Assembly (NCBI RefSeq): GCF_000293785.1
Contig: NZ_AKZI01000009.1
Coordinates: forward strand, 1-49,051
Origin: Rhodovulum sp. PH10
GTDB lineage: Bacteria; Pseudomonadota; Alphaproteobacteria; Rhizobiales; Xanthobacteraceae
Reading direction: 5' to 3'
DNA length: 49,051 nucleotides
The translations under genes and the position numbers were made by a program. This document shows, piece by piece, positions 1 through 8,541 of this stretch; position 1 is the first letter of the stretch, and every line of letters begins with the position of its first letter. The notes under the pieces were generated by a model. The model saw nothing but the letters and a program-made list of their open reading frames with translations, did no database searches and was not told the DNA's origin.

Positions 1-47
1 ATCACGGATCCGAGCCGAGCCAAATCAAATCCGTGAATGCCGTAGCC

Positions 48-107
48 CCACCGGGGAGAGGTGGCGGCCGTGCCGCCATCGATGGTCCGAACTAATCACT
101 CGGAAGC
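48..107. repeat. Dispersed intergenic repeat (copy 1), 3' of shc
   Basis: This roughly 60-bp stretch closely resembles 36441-36504: both carry a gggagaggtgg core, then gccgtgc, an atcgatg, tccgaac and a tcggaa tail. Both copies sit just beyond the 3' end of a minus-strand gene (shc here, the Crp-type regulator there). Nearby, bases 2-9 and 29-36 form a perfect 8-bp inverted repeat that could fold in the shc transcript tail. No gene is visible in 1-111. Confidence 0.55.
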
Positions 108-111
108 CGTA

Positions 112-2091
112 TTACATCCCGAAGGCGACGCGGGGATCGTTGGCGCGCTTGAGGTTCCGGTAACGGGCCATCGCCCACAGCGGGAAGAACTTTCGGTAGC
201 CGTGGTAGCGCAGGTAGAACACCCGCGGGAAACCCGTCGCGGAGAAGCGTTCCTCGTCCCAAAGGCCGTCGGCGTTCTGGGTGCGGCCGAGCCAGGCGAC
301 GCCACGATCGACCGCCGGCGCGTCGACGCGGCCCGCCGCCATCAGCCCGAGCAGCGCCCAGGCGGTCTGCGACGCCGTGCTCGGCGCCGGCTCGTAGCCC
401 TGGTATTCGAGCTTGTAGCTGGTGCCGTCCTCGCCCCAGCCGCCGTCCGGGTTCTGGATCGCGATCAGCCACTCGGCCGCCTTGGCGACCGCCGGATCGT
501 CCGCCTCGAGCCCGGCGGCGTTGAGCGCACACAGCACCGACCAGGTGCCGTAAATGTAGTTCATCCCCCAGCGGCCGTACCAGCTGCCGTCGGCGAGCTG
601 GGTCTCGCGCAGATAAGCGAGCGCCCGGCGCAGCGGCTCGCTGGTCTCCGGCATCTCGCCGAGCTGCGCCAGCAGCGAGACGACGCGCGCGGCCACGTCC
701 TCGGTCGGCGGATCGAGCAGCGCGCCGTGGTCGGAGAACGGGATGTTGTTGAGGTAGGAGTAGGTGTTGTCGGCGTCGAACGCGGCAAATCCGCCGTTCT
801 CGCTCTGCAGCCCGACCACCCATTCGCGCGCCCGGTCGATCGCCTCGTCGGGCCGTGCCTGCGGGTTCTTCCGGTAGGCGCGGTCGAGCGCCATCGCCAC
901 CACGGCGGTGTCGTCGAGGTCGGGATAATGCGCATTGGCATACTGGAACGCCCAGCCGCCCGGCCGCACGTCGGGCTTGGTCTCGGCCCAGTCGCCCTTC
1001 AGGTCGAGCACCTGCAGCGGCATCAGCCAGTCGAGCCCCTTGCGGGCGCGCGCGGCGGCCCGGTCGTCGCCGGTCTCGAGCAGCGCGTGACAGGTCAGCG
1101 CGGTGTCCCACACCGGCGAGACGCAGGGCTGGCAATAGGCCTCGTCGTCCTTCACCACGAGGAGCTTGTCGATCGCCTTGCGGGCCACCGCGCGCTCCGG
1201 ATGATCGGGCGGAAAGCCGAGCACGTCGTACATCATCACGACGTTCGCCATCGGCGGATAGATTGCGCCGAGCCCGTCCTCGCCGTTGAGCCGCTCCTCG
1301 CAGAAGGCGACCGCCTTCTCGATCGCGCGCTTGCGCGGCCAGCGCGGCATGAAGGGCTCGATTCCCCGCAGCACCGCATCGATGCCGCGAAACAGGAAGA
1401 ACCACGAGCGCTTCTGGTGCGGCGCGCGGGCGCGCGGACCGACCGTCTGCGGGTTTTCGTGAAACAGCTCGTCGATCGTCACGCCGCGCGGATTCTTCGC
1501 CCGCGGCTTGAGCGTCTGCAGCACCAAAAGCGGCACGATGGTGGTGCGCGCCCAATAGGAGATCTTCCACAGCGTGAAGGGCGACCAGCGCGGCAGCAGC
1601 ATGATCTCCACCGGCATCACCGGCACCGCGGTCCACGGGATCTGGCCGTAGAGCGCGAGCTGGATGCGGGTGAAGACGTTGACCTGCGAGGCGCCGCCGT
1701 GCGCCAGGATCGCCTCGCGGGCACGCCGCATGTGCGGGGCGTCGGGATCGTCGCCGATCATCTTGAGCGCGAAATAGCCCTTCACGCTCGCCGAGATGTC
1801 GAAGTCGCCGTCGTGGAACAGCGGCCAGCCGCCGTGCGCGCCCTGGATGCGGCGCAGATACACGCCGATCTTGCGCTCGAGCTCGAGGTCGGGCGTCTCG
1901 CCGAGATGATGGACGAGCAGCACGTATTCGGAGGGGATGGTGCAGTCGGCCTCCAGCTCGAACACCCAGTGGCCGTCCGGCTGCTGATAGGACAACAGCG
2001 CCTCGGTCGCCTTGCCGATCTTCGCCTCGAGATCGGCGAGCAGGCGGTATCCGGTCTCCTGCGCAGGGGTCTCGATCACGGCATCGGTCAT
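112..2091 (-). CDS. shc: Squalene-hopene cyclase
   Basis: Cyclises squalene to hopene/diplopterol at the inner membrane, the committed step of hopanoid synthesis (also called HpnF). The 659-aa length is typical. The catalytic Asp-rich motif DLDDT is seen near residue 390. Several QW repeats stabilise the barrel, for example QQPDGHW near the N terminus and QNPDGGW and QNADGLW near the C terminus. The start at 2091 is preceded by AAGGAAG at good spacing and gives the usual short N-terminal helix; the frame stays open further upstream but has no family similarity there. It is last in the minus-strand run hpnC-hpnD-hpnE-shc, 59 bp after hpnE. Assignment is secure. Confidence 0.97.
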   Translation of the reverse strand: MTDAVIETPAQETGYRLLADLEAKIGKATEALLSYQQPDGHWVFELEADCTIPSEYVLLVHHLGETPDLELERKIGVYLRRIQGAHGGWPLFHDGDFDISASVKGYFALKMIGDDPDAPHMRRAREAILAHGGASQVNVFTRIQLALYGQIPWTAVPVMPVEIMLLPRWSPFTLWKISYWARTTIVPLLVLQTLKPRAKNPRGVTIDELFHENPQTVGPRARAPHQKRSWFFLFRGIDAVLRGIEPFMPRWPRKRAIEKAVAFCEERLNGEDGLGAIYPPMANVVMMYDVLGFPPDHPERAVARKAIDKLLVVKDDEAYCQPCVSPVWDTALTCHALLETGDDRAAARARKGLDWLMPLQVLDLKGDWAETKPDVRPGGWAFQYANAHYPDLDDTAVVAMALDRAYRKNPQARPDEAIDRAREWVVGLQSENGGFAAFDADNTYSYLNNIPFSDHGALLDPPTEDVAARVVSLLAQLGEMPETSEPLRRALAYLRETQLADGSWYGRWGMNYIYGTWSVLCALNAAGLEADDPAVAKAAEWLIAIQNPDGGWGEDGTSYKLEYQGYEPAPSTASQTAWALLGLMAAGRVDAPAVDRGVAWLGRTQNADGLWDEERFSATGFPRVFYLRYHGYRKFFPLWAMARYRNLKRANDPRVAFGM

Positions 2092-2150
2092 CGGCTCACT
2101 TCCTTCGGTCGGTCGTCGTACGGGCGGCGGGCGGACGAAACGCAAACGGC

Positions 2151-3404
2151 TCACAAAACCGATCGACGCGGCTGAAAAAGGGCAGCCGCCGCATTGCCGG
2201 AGCGGATCGCCCCCTCGATGGTCGCCGGCAAGCCGGTCGCGGTCCAATCGCCGGCGAGCGCGAGATTCTGCCAGCGGGTCGCCGCGGCGGGCCGGCGTGC
2301 GTCCTCCTCGGGCGTCGCGGCAAAGGTCGCGCGGCGCTCGCGGACGATCTGCCACGGCGGCAGCGGGCCGTCGAGGCCGGTCGCCCGGCACACCTCGCGC
2401 CACACGATCTCCGCGAGCAACTCACGAGGCTCGCGCATGAAGCGGTCGGCATTGCTGGTTGTCACCGACACGCGGTCGGCGAACCGAAAAATCCATTCGG
2501 CGGCGCCGCCGATCACGCCGAGAAGCGGCGGCATGCCGGCGGGCGGCCTCACCCGAAAATGAGTGTTGAGAATCGAGCGATGGGTTTGCGGCACCGAAAT
2601 CTCCGGCACCAGCACGGCGGCGATCCAGGCCGGCACCGCGAGGATCACCGCGTCGTCGGCGGCGAGATCGATGCGGTCGGCGCCGAACACGAGCGCCGCC
2701 ACCCGGTCGCCGACGAGTTCGAGCCGGCGCAGCTCGTGGGTGAAGTTCACCGTCGCGCCCTGGCCGCGCAGCCAGTCGACTGCGGGCTCCACGAACACCG
2801 AGCCGAGCCCGCCGACGGCGATCCGCGGCCGGCACGCCTCCCCGCCCTTGCCGAGCGTCTCGCGCACGATCGCCGCGGCGAGCGCCGCCGAGGCGACCGG
2901 CGGATCGGTGTTGAGGGCGGCGACCAGGAGCGGCGCGAGCAGGCGGTCGTAGAGCGGGCCCTCGCAGGCGATCACCTCGCCGATCGGCCGATCGCCGGCG
3001 AACAGGAGCCTTGCCAGCCCCAGATAGTCGGCGGGCCGGGTGCCGGGCACGCGCGAGGCGGAATCGAGAATCCACCACGGCAGCCGGCCGTCGTTGATCC
3101 GCACCGTCCAGCGCTCGCCGGTCGCGAGGTCGTGGAAGGGAAACGCCGCCTCGGCCGGCCCGGTCAGGCGGTCGGCGGCGCCGATCGTCTCGGCATAAGC
3201 GAGCGCATCGCGGTTGCCGGACAGCAGCAGATGGTTGCCGTTGTCGATATGGAGGCCGGTCGCGCGGTCGTGATACGAGCGGCAGCGTCCGCCGGCGTGC
3301 CCGGTCGCCTCGTGCACGACGACGGCCCGGCCCGCCTGCGACAGGCGCACCGCGGCGGCGAGGCCGGCGAGGCCGGCCCCGACGATGTGCACGGTGCCGG
3401 CCAT
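2151..3404 (-). CDS. hpnE: Hydroxysqualene dehydroxylase HpnE
   Basis: FAD-dependent amine-oxidase-fold enzyme that reduces hydroxysqualene to squalene, the last step of the HpnCDE route. The 417-aa protein opens with a Rossmann FAD motif (VHIVGAGLAGLAAAVRLSQAG, residues about 5-25) and continues to an E/R pair typical of the fold. Near the C terminus, LALAGDWTATGLPATIEGA is the second FAD-contact motif of flavin amine oxidases and carotene desaturases. The ATG shares one base with the TGA of hpnD (TGATG), so translation is probably coupled. It lies between hpnD and shc. Confidence 0.94.
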   Translation of the reverse strand: MAGTVHIVGAGLAGLAAAVRLSQAGRAVVVHEATGHAGGRCRSYHDRATGLHIDNGNHLLLSGNRDALAYAETIGAADRLTGPAEAAFPFHDLATGERWTVRINDGRLPWWILDSASRVPGTRPADYLGLARLLFAGDRPIGEVIACEGPLYDRLLAPLLVAALNTDPPVASAALAAAIVRETLGKGGEACRPRIAVGGLGSVFVEPAVDWLRGQGATVNFTHELRRLELVGDRVAALVFGADRIDLAADDAVILAVPAWIAAVLVPEISVPQTHRSILNTHFRVRPPAGMPPLLGVIGGAAEWIFRFADRVSVTTSNADRFMREPRELLAEIVWREVCRATGLDGPLPPWQIVRERRATFAATPEEDARRPAAATRWQNLALAGDWTATGLPATIEGAIRSGNAAAALFQPRRSVL

Positions 3405-4258
3405 CAGACGAACCCGTACTGCAGCACGATCAGCAGGAGGTTCAGCTTGTTGTGGCGCACCGGCTCGCGCGGGGCTGCGAAGCCGCGCACCACCAGCTCG
3501 TCGAGCAGCGCGCGATAGACTTTGCCCATGATGCGCGGCGCCCGCACCATCCAGCGCGGGCAGCGGTCCATGATCGCGTCGGCCGCCTCGAAATGCTCGC
3601 GGGCGCGATCGATCAACCGGCCGCAGACGACGCCGAGCGCCGGATGCGCCACCACCCCCTTCGGCTCGGTCGTCTCGATGCCGGCCTCGCGCAGCATCTC
3701 GACCGGCAGATAGAGCCGGCCGTTGCCGGCGTCCTCGTCGAGATCGCGCAAGATGTTGATGATCTGCAGCGCGCGGCCGAGATGGTGGGCGAGCGGCGGG
3801 CCGTCGACGTCGTCCATCCCGAACACGCGCACCGAGAGGCGGCCGACCGCGCTCGCCACCCGGTCGCAATAGAGGTCGAAGGTTGTCAGGTCGGGCGCGC
3901 GGATGTCGGCGGCCGCGTCCATCTCCATCCCCTCGATGATGGCGATGAAGTCCTCCTTGCGCAGCCCGAACTCGGCGATCGCGGTGGCGAGCCCGCGATG
4001 CTCGGGGGCGACCTCGCCGGCATAGAGCCGGTCGAGATCGGCACGCCAGCGGGCGAGCCCGGCGATCCGCTCCTCGCGGGGAGCCGGCGAGTCGGCGATG
4101 TCGTCGACGTGGCGGCAGAAGGAATAGACCTCGAACATGCCGTCGCGGCGCGCCCGCGGCAGCATCCGCATCGCGAAATAGAACGAGCTGCCGGCGGCGC
4201 GTTGCGACGCGTCCTGTGGCGGCTCCTGCTCCTCGGTGGCGGCGGCGAGTTGGGTCAT
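3404..4258 (-). CDS. hpnD: Presqualene diphosphate synthase HpnD
   Basis: Trans-isoprenyl diphosphate synthase (squalene/phytoene synthase family) that condenses two farnesyl-PP into presqualene-PP. The 284-aa protein shows the first Asp-rich metal motif as HVDDIAD (residues about 50-56) and the second in the segment INILRDLDEDAGNGRLYLP, where presqualene synthases bind Mg-diphosphate. It starts 37 bp after hpnC and overlaps hpnE by one base, fitting a single operon. HpnD is distinguished from HpnC by order and by the LDEDA-type second motif. The start has no strong ribosome site, but residues upstream of the family region are few. Confidence 0.93.
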   Translation of the reverse strand: MTQLAAATEEQEPPQDASQRAAGSSFYFAMRMLPRARRDGMFEVYSFCRHVDDIADSPAPREERIAGLARWRADLDRLYAGEVAPEHRGLATAIAEFGLRKEDFIAIIEGMEMDAAADIRAPDLTTFDLYCDRVASAVGRLSVRVFGMDDVDGPPLAHHLGRALQIINILRDLDEDAGNGRLYLPVEMLREAGIETTEPKGVVAHPALGVVCGRLIDRAREHFEAADAIMDRCPRWMVRAPRIMGKVYRALLDELVVRGFAAPREPVRHNKLNLLLIVLQYGFV

Positions 4259-4295
4259 CGGGGTTCGATCATGGACGAGGACGCTGAAAATCCGC

Positions 4296-5177
4296 TTACC
4301 GGCCGGCGGCGGCGGGCCGGGCGAACGGCGCCCGCACGAGGCGAAACGCGAGCGCCTTGACGATGCCGAGCGAGCCTAGCGCAGCGACCTCGGCCTTGCC
4401 CAGATGCACGCGCTCGCTCAACGGGTCGCGGGCCTGCAGCATCCGCACCAGCCGCTCGGCGAGCGCCTGGATCACGGCGACCTCGAGGGCGAGGCGGTGG
4501 TCGCGGATCTGCCCGGCAAAGACGCGGCTGGCGGCGAGCAGCGTTTCGGTCCGTCGGGCGAGATCGTGAATGCAGGCCGTCAGCGCCGGGGTGGCACGCG
4601 ACGCGCCGAGATCCTCCACACGAGCGCCGTGCGAGAAAAACATCTCCTGCGGGATGTAGACGCGATCGAGCCCGGCAAAATCCTTCGCGCAGTCCTGCAG
4701 GTGGTTGATGATTTGCAGCGCCGCGCAGAGCTGGTCGTTGGCCGCCCAGGTGGCGGGGCTTTCGCCGTGCACGTCGAGGACGTAGCGGCCGACCGGCATC
4801 GCCGAGTAGCGGCAATAGTCGATCAGGTCGTCGAACGTCTCGTAGCGGCGCTTGGTGACGTCGAGCCGGAAGGCGGTGAGGAGGTCGCGGGCGTGGCGGG
4901 ACGACAGCCCGCGCTCGGCCAGCACGGCGGCGAGCGCAACGCCTTGCGGCTCCGACGCGCTCTCGCCCAAAAGGCTCGCCTCGAGGCGATCGAGGAAGGC
5001 GAGCTTGTCGGCGTCCGGCAGGCTCGGATGGTCGGCGATGTCGTCGGCGACCCGCACGAACTCGTAGAAGGCGAGGATCGCCGGCCGGTGGCGCGGATGC
5101 ACCAGCCGCGAGGCGACCGGGAAATTCTCGTCGTGCGCACCCTTGCCGGAGCGCAGCGTCTCGGCGGCGGCCGTCAT
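4296..5177 (-). CDS. hpnC: Hydroxysqualene synthase HpnC
   Basis: Squalene/phytoene-synthase-family enzyme that converts presqualene-PP to hydroxysqualene. At 293 aa it has the expected size. The first motif reads RVADDIADH (around residues 40-48) and the second region reads INHLQDCAKDFAGLDRVYIP, the HpnC-type variant. The ATG at 5177 gives MTAAAETLRSG, directly followed by the conserved segment ENFPVASRL; an upstream in-frame ATG at 5333 would add 52 unrelated residues and is rejected. It is the first gene of the minus-strand hopanoid operon, whose promoter should lie in the gap up to 5737. Confidence 0.93.
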   Translation of the reverse strand: MTAAAETLRSGKGAHDENFPVASRLVHPRHRPAILAFYEFVRVADDIADHPSLPDADKLAFLDRLEASLLGESASEPQGVALAAVLAERGLSSRHARDLLTAFRLDVTKRRYETFDDLIDYCRYSAMPVGRYVLDVHGESPATWAANDQLCAALQIINHLQDCAKDFAGLDRVYIPQEMFFSHGARVEDLGASRATPALTACIHDLARRTETLLAASRVFAGQIRDHRLALEVAVIQALAERLVRMLQARDPLSERVHLGKAEVAALGSLGIVKALAFRLVRAPFARPAAAGR

Positions 5178-5737
5178 CGGCGCCCCCGGACCGCGCGGCG
5201 CCCGCGGCTGAGGAAGGCCGGACGGAACGACCGGCGAGCGGAACGGCGAAACGGGATCATGAGGCGACCACACGGGGCCCTGTTGAACGAAAAGCGTCCG
5301 TCGATCGACCGCGGCGGACCGGGGAGCGGGCAACCCCTCGGCATGGTCTCGGCATAGCGCGCGGGCGGGCGGTTTCGCAATGTTCGAGTGGCGCGAGCCT
5401 CGTGCGGTTCAAAGCACGCCGTGACGCGGCGGTCAACGCGGGGTCCGGTCGCAGCGCCACCGTGCGACGGGTGTACGAACGCCGCCGTGTCGGATAATCT
5501 GCGGCCGCGACGAACGGCCCTTCGGAGCGCTGGTCTCCTTTTTCCTTCGGAGTCCGAGCCGATCCGGCACGACCGGTCGCCGCGACCGGGATTTTGGTGG
5601 GGACCCGGTCGCCCCGGCCGACCCCACGGATCGTGCCGGGGAGCCACGCCAGCGGACAGGTTCGGTCAGCAGCGTTCCGACTTCGGTCGGCTCCGGCGCA
5701 CGGGCGCCCGGAGGCTGCCATTGCGGGGAGAGTCGAC
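5178..5737. promoter_or_regulatory. Divergent intergenic region hpnC / ispA
   Basis: This 560-bp gap separates hpnC (minus) from the farnesyl-PP synthase gene (plus), so it must hold promoters for both. No credible gene is present. I could not pick out a convincing -35/-10 pair or operator. The purine-rich GGGGAGAG at 5725-5732 is the ribosome site that decides the ispA start. Confidence 0.4.
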
Positions 5738-6703
5738 GTGTTGGGCATGACGAAAGAGGCGGCCGAGCGCGCGGACGCCGACGCCCGGTTCCCGAAGGAG
5801 CTCGATCGTGTCGCGACCGATATGGAAGCGCTGCTCGACCGGCTGCTCGGCGCCGATGCGCTGCCCGGCGAGCGCACCCGTCCGGCGCGGGTGCTCGAGG
5901 CGATGCGTTACGCGAGCCTCGCCGGCGGCAAGCGCATCCGCCCGTATTTGGCGGTCGCCTCGGCAGAAATGTTCGGCGGGCCGCGCGAGCGGGCGCTGAT
6001 GGTCGGCGCCGCGGTCGAGGTGGTGCACTGCTACTCGCTGGTGCACGACGATTTGCCCTCGATGGACAACGACGAGCTTCGCCGCGGCCGGCCGACCACC
6101 CACAAGCAGTACGACGAGGCGACCGCCATTCTCGCCGGCGACGCGCTGCTCACTTATGCCTTCGACATTCTGGGCCGCACCGACACGCATCCCGACCCGG
6201 CGGTGCGGATCGACCTCGTGCTGGCGCTCGCCCGCGCCTCCGGGCTCGGCGGCATGGTCGGCGGGCAGATGCTCGACCTCGCCGCCGAAGGGCGCTTCGC
6301 CGAGGGCGTGCCGCAGCCGCTCGACCGCGCCGCCACCGAGACGATGGAGTCGATGAAGACCGGGGCGCTGCTGAAATTCTCCTGCGTCGGCGGGGCGATC
6401 GTCGCCGAGGCCGACCAGGCGGCGCGCGCCGCGCTCGCCCGCTACGGCACCGCGATCGGCAAGGCGTTCCAGGTCGCGGACGATTTGCTCGACGCGCTGG
6501 GCGATCCCGAGACGGTCGGCAAGGCCACCGGCAAGGACGCCGCCGCCCACAAGGCGACGCTGGTGCGGATCATGGGGGTGGAGGGCGCCCGAAAAGCGCT
6601 CGCCGATCTGGTGGCGGAGGCCGAGGCCGCCGTCGCCCCGTTCGGTCCCCGCGCCGACATGCTGCGCGCCGCCGCCCGCTTCATCGCCGACCGGACGCAC
6701 TGA
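5738..6703 (+). CDS. ispA: Farnesyl diphosphate synthase (polyprenyl synthetase)
   Basis: Condenses isopentenyl-PP with DMAPP and geranyl-PP to farnesyl-PP, the substrate used by HpnD. The protein is about 321 aa. The first Asp-rich motif HDDLPSMDND (around residue 103) has the DDxxxxD spacing of bacterial short-chain synthases, and the second, DDLLD, is near residue 247; GGKRIRPYL near residue 65 is the family's GKR/RP motif. The GTG at 5738 is chosen because GGGGAG lies 7 bases before it; an ATG at 5747 is the alternative and has no such site. It is divergent from the hopanoid operon, supplying its precursor. Confidence 0.92.
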   Translation: MLGMTKEAAERADADARFPKELDRVATDMEALLDRLLGADALPGERTRPARVLEAMRYASLAGGKRIRPYLAVASAEMFGGPRERALMVGAAVEVVHCYSLVHDDLPSMDNDELRRGRPTTHKQYDEATAILAGDALLTYAFDILGRTDTHPDPAVRIDLVLALARASGLGGMVGGQMLDLAAEGRFAEGVPQPLDRAATETMESMKTGALLKFSCVGGAIVAEADQAARAALARYGTAIGKAFQVADDLLDALGDPETVGKATGKDAAAHKATLVRIMGVEGARKALADLVAEAEAAVAPFGPRADMLRAAARFIADRTH

Positions 6704-6734
6704 CGCGCACACCCCGACGCCCGTCGCACGTACT

Positions 6735-6765
6735 CGTAGGGCGGAACAGCGCAGCGTATTCCGCG
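6735..6765. repeat. Short palindromic repeat, 'gtagggcggaacagcgcagcg' type, copy 1
   Basis: The sequence gtagggcggaacagcgcagc recurs almost unchanged at 7276-7306 in the same orientation. The GGCGGAA and TTCCGC arms make an imperfect hairpin. The two copies flank the hicB-like gene. Confidence 0.7.
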
Positions 6766-6770
6766 CCCTT

Positions 6771-6898
6771 CACCTCTCCCCGCTCGCGGGGAGAGGTCGG
6801 CGAGCGAAGCTCGCCGGGTGAGGGGGCTTTTCGAAAAGATCGAGACGCACCGGCCCCTCACCCCCACCCTCTCCCCGCTTCGCGGGGCGAGGGAGCGT
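6771..6898. repeat. Dispersed palindromic elements (ctctccccg family)
   Basis: Two hairpin units lie here. One is cctctccccgctcgcgggga followed by gagg with a trailing cggcgag/ctcgccg hairpin (6773-6815); the other is ccctctccccgcttcgcggg within 6866-6890. The same family occurs at 45303-45443 and, reduced, at 28181-28202. These are REP-like intergenic elements that may also act as transcript 3' structures after ispA. Confidence 0.65.
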
Positions 6899-6958
6899 TG
6901 CGCCGTGCCTCCCGCACATTGCTCACGAACCTCCGGGAACGAACCCTGCGCAACCCGT

Positions 6959-7171
6959 CTATGGCGACGCCGACGATCGGATTTGTGCGATCGGCTCGCT
7001 GCGCGCCAAGCGATCCTCGATCACCAGCCGGATGGCATCCTCGGCCATCGCCAAGGCCTCGGCCTCGTCGTCGCCGTAGCTGACGATCTCCGGCAGCGCC
7101 GGAACCCGAACGGTGAAGCCCCCGTCGGGCTCCGGCTCGAGCACGACGGCATAGGTGTGCGACGTCGACAT
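6959..7171 (-). CDS. HicB-like antitoxin-family protein, solitary
   Basis: This 70-aa protein matches the HicB / UPF0150 N-terminal fold: YAVVLEPEPDGGFTVRVPAL followed by PEIVSYGDDEAEALAMAEDA, the classic partially degraded RNase-H-like strand pattern with a GDDEAEAL helix. HicB proteins neutralise the HicA mRNA-interferase. GAGGACGAGG precedes the ATG at 7171. I find no HicA reading frame on either side, so it is solitary, and there is no appended DNA-binding domain of the kind many longer HicBs have. It is bracketed by direct copies of a palindromic repeat (6735-6765, 7276-7306). It may be an antitoxin relic or a stand-alone regulator. Confidence 0.8.
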   Translation of the reverse strand: MSTSHTYAVVLEPEPDGGFTVRVPALPEIVSYGDDEAEALAMAEDAIRLVIEDRLARSEPIAQIRSSASP

Positions 7172-7275
7172 GTCCTCGTCCTCTCGGCGGGCAGACCGGC
7201 GCAGATTAGCCTGTCGCGCCCAGACCAGAACAGCCCCGCGCCGTACGTTCGGGTGGCGGCACGGTGCCGTAGGGC

Positions 7276-7306
7276 CGTAGGGCGGAACAGCGCAGCGTGT
7301 TCCGCC
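7276..7306. repeat. Short palindromic repeat, 'gtagggcggaacagcgcagcg' type, copy 2
   Basis: Second copy of the element at 6735-6765, differing by single bases (gtgttccgcc instead of gtattccgcg). A partial extra cgtaggg lies immediately upstream, suggesting local duplication. The remaining DNA of the 7172-7616 gap holds gtt/ccaccctccgccg-like short repeats and the FNR box, and no gene. Confidence 0.7.
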
Positions 7307-7477
7307 TCTGCACCCTCCGCCGTTCACCCTCCGCCGCTCACCCTCCGTGCCGCGTCGAGGACGAGGGAGACCAGCGCCCCCGGTAACGCCCCGCCCGACG
7401 CCGGCGATTCCGCAGTGCCGTCGTGTTTTCTTTACGCAGGCACCGCCCCCTGCCCTAATTTTGAGCATGTTCGGGAT

Positions 7478-7491
7478 TTGAGCATTGTCAA
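7478..7491. promoter_or_regulatory. FNR/FixK-type box upstream of nfnA
   Basis: TTGA-GCATTG-TCAA has both perfect half-sites at the N6 spacing of FNR/FixK sites. A second TTGAGCAT half-site begins about 17 bases upstream (7461), making a direct repeat. The box is 125 bases before the nfnA start, compatible with oxygen-responsive activation. The sequence is seen directly; binding is inferred. Confidence 0.6.
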
Positions 7492-7616
7492 GGACCCGCG
7501 CAGGTTGATGGTTCATTTCACTCCGAGATGAAACCTTCGGATGAAACGTCACCCGTCCCGGTTCGTCGCCGGCCGGGCACGAGAGCTTTCGTCCCCCAAC
7601 CTGGCAGGCGTGCTGC

Positions 7617-8528
7617 ATGCCGAGCGCATCGGAATCACGCGGGTTCGAGATCGTCGACCGCAAGGACTTCTCTGACGTCACCTATCTGCTCGAGGTCCGC
7701 CATCCGCTGATGGCCAGGGCCGCCAAGCCCGGCCAGTTCGTGATCGTGATGCTGCACGAGCACGGCGAGCGCATCCCGCTCACCATCGCGGATTTCGACC
7801 GCGAGAAGGGCACCATCACGCTGGTGATCCAGGCGGTCGGCAAGACCACCCGCGAGATGCAGCAGGCCTGCAAGGTCGGCACGCATCTGCTCGCGCTCAC
7901 CGGCCCGATGGGCGAGCCGAGCCACATCGGCAAGAGCCGCAAGGTGGTGTGCGTCGGCGGCGGCCTCGGCGTCGCGCCGGTCTATCCGCAGGCCCGCGCC
8001 CACAAGCAGGGCGGCGCCTACGTGATCGGCGTGGTCGGCTTCCGCAACAAGGACCTCGTCTTCTGGGAGGACAAGTTCCGCGCCTGCTGCGACGAGCTGA
8101 TCATCTGCACCGACGACGGCTCGGCCGGCATCAAGGGCAATGTCACGACCGGCCTGAAGCAGGCGATCGAGCAGCACGCCGACATCGACGAGGTGGTGGC
8201 GATCGGCCCGCCGATCATGATGAAGGCGTGCGCCGAGACCACCCGCCCGCACGGCCTGAAGACGATGGTGTCGCTCAACCCGATCATGGTCGACGGCACC
8301 GGCATGTGCGGCGGCTGCCGGGTGAAGATCGGCGACGACGTCAAGTTCGCCTGCGTCGACGGGCCCGACTTCGACGGCCATCTGGTCGATTTCGACGACC
8401 TGATGGTGCGGCTGAAGCGGTTCTCCACCGAGGAGAGGGCGGCGTTCGAGCGCTGGAGCGAGAGCTGCCGCGGGCGCACCGCGGCGGCGCTGGTCGAAGC
8501 GGCGGAACCGGCCGTGGCGGCGAAATAG
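7617..8528 (+). CDS. nfnA: NADH-dependent ferredoxin:NADP+ oxidoreductase, small subunit (NfnA type)
   Basis: FNR-like flavoprotein of the Nfn / SudB family, which with NfnB couples NADPH, NAD+ and reduced ferredoxin by flavin-based electron bifurcation. The 303-aa protein has an N-terminal FAD barrel (KPGQFVIVMLHEHGERIPLT), an NAD domain opening at CVGGGLGVAPVYPQ (around residues 117-130), and a C-terminal iron-sulfur binding segment, MCGGCRVKIGDDVKFACVDG, whose Cys set fits the [2Fe-2S] of this family. nfnB follows after 13 bp, and an FNR/FixK box lies upstream. The related dihydroorotate-dehydrogenase electron-transfer subunit (PyrK) is less likely, given the length and the partner gene. 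Confidence 0.88.
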   Translation: MPSASESRGFEIVDRKDFSDVTYLLEVRHPLMARAAKPGQFVIVMLHEHGERIPLTIADFDREKGTITLVIQAVGKTTREMQQACKVGTHLLALTGPMGEPSHIGKSRKVVCVGGGLGVAPVYPQARAHKQGGAYVIGVVGFRNKDLVFWEDKFRACCDELIICTDDGSAGIKGNVTTGLKQAIEQHADIDEVVAIGPPIMMKACAETTRPHGLKTMVSLNPIMVDGTGMCGGCRVKIGDDVKFACVDGPDFDGHLVDFDDLMVRLKRFSTEERAAFERWSESCRGRTAAALVEAAEPAVAAK

Positions 8529-8541
8529 CGAGGCGACGAAC

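Noticed and set aside
61-2175. Plus-strand frame opposite shc
   Set aside because: Antisense shadow; the minus strand encodes an intact squalene-hopene cyclase.
5594-5737. N-terminal extension of farnesyl-PP synthase
   Set aside because: The extra 48 codons are Arg/Pro-rich and unlike family members; the GTG at 5738 has a good ribosome site.
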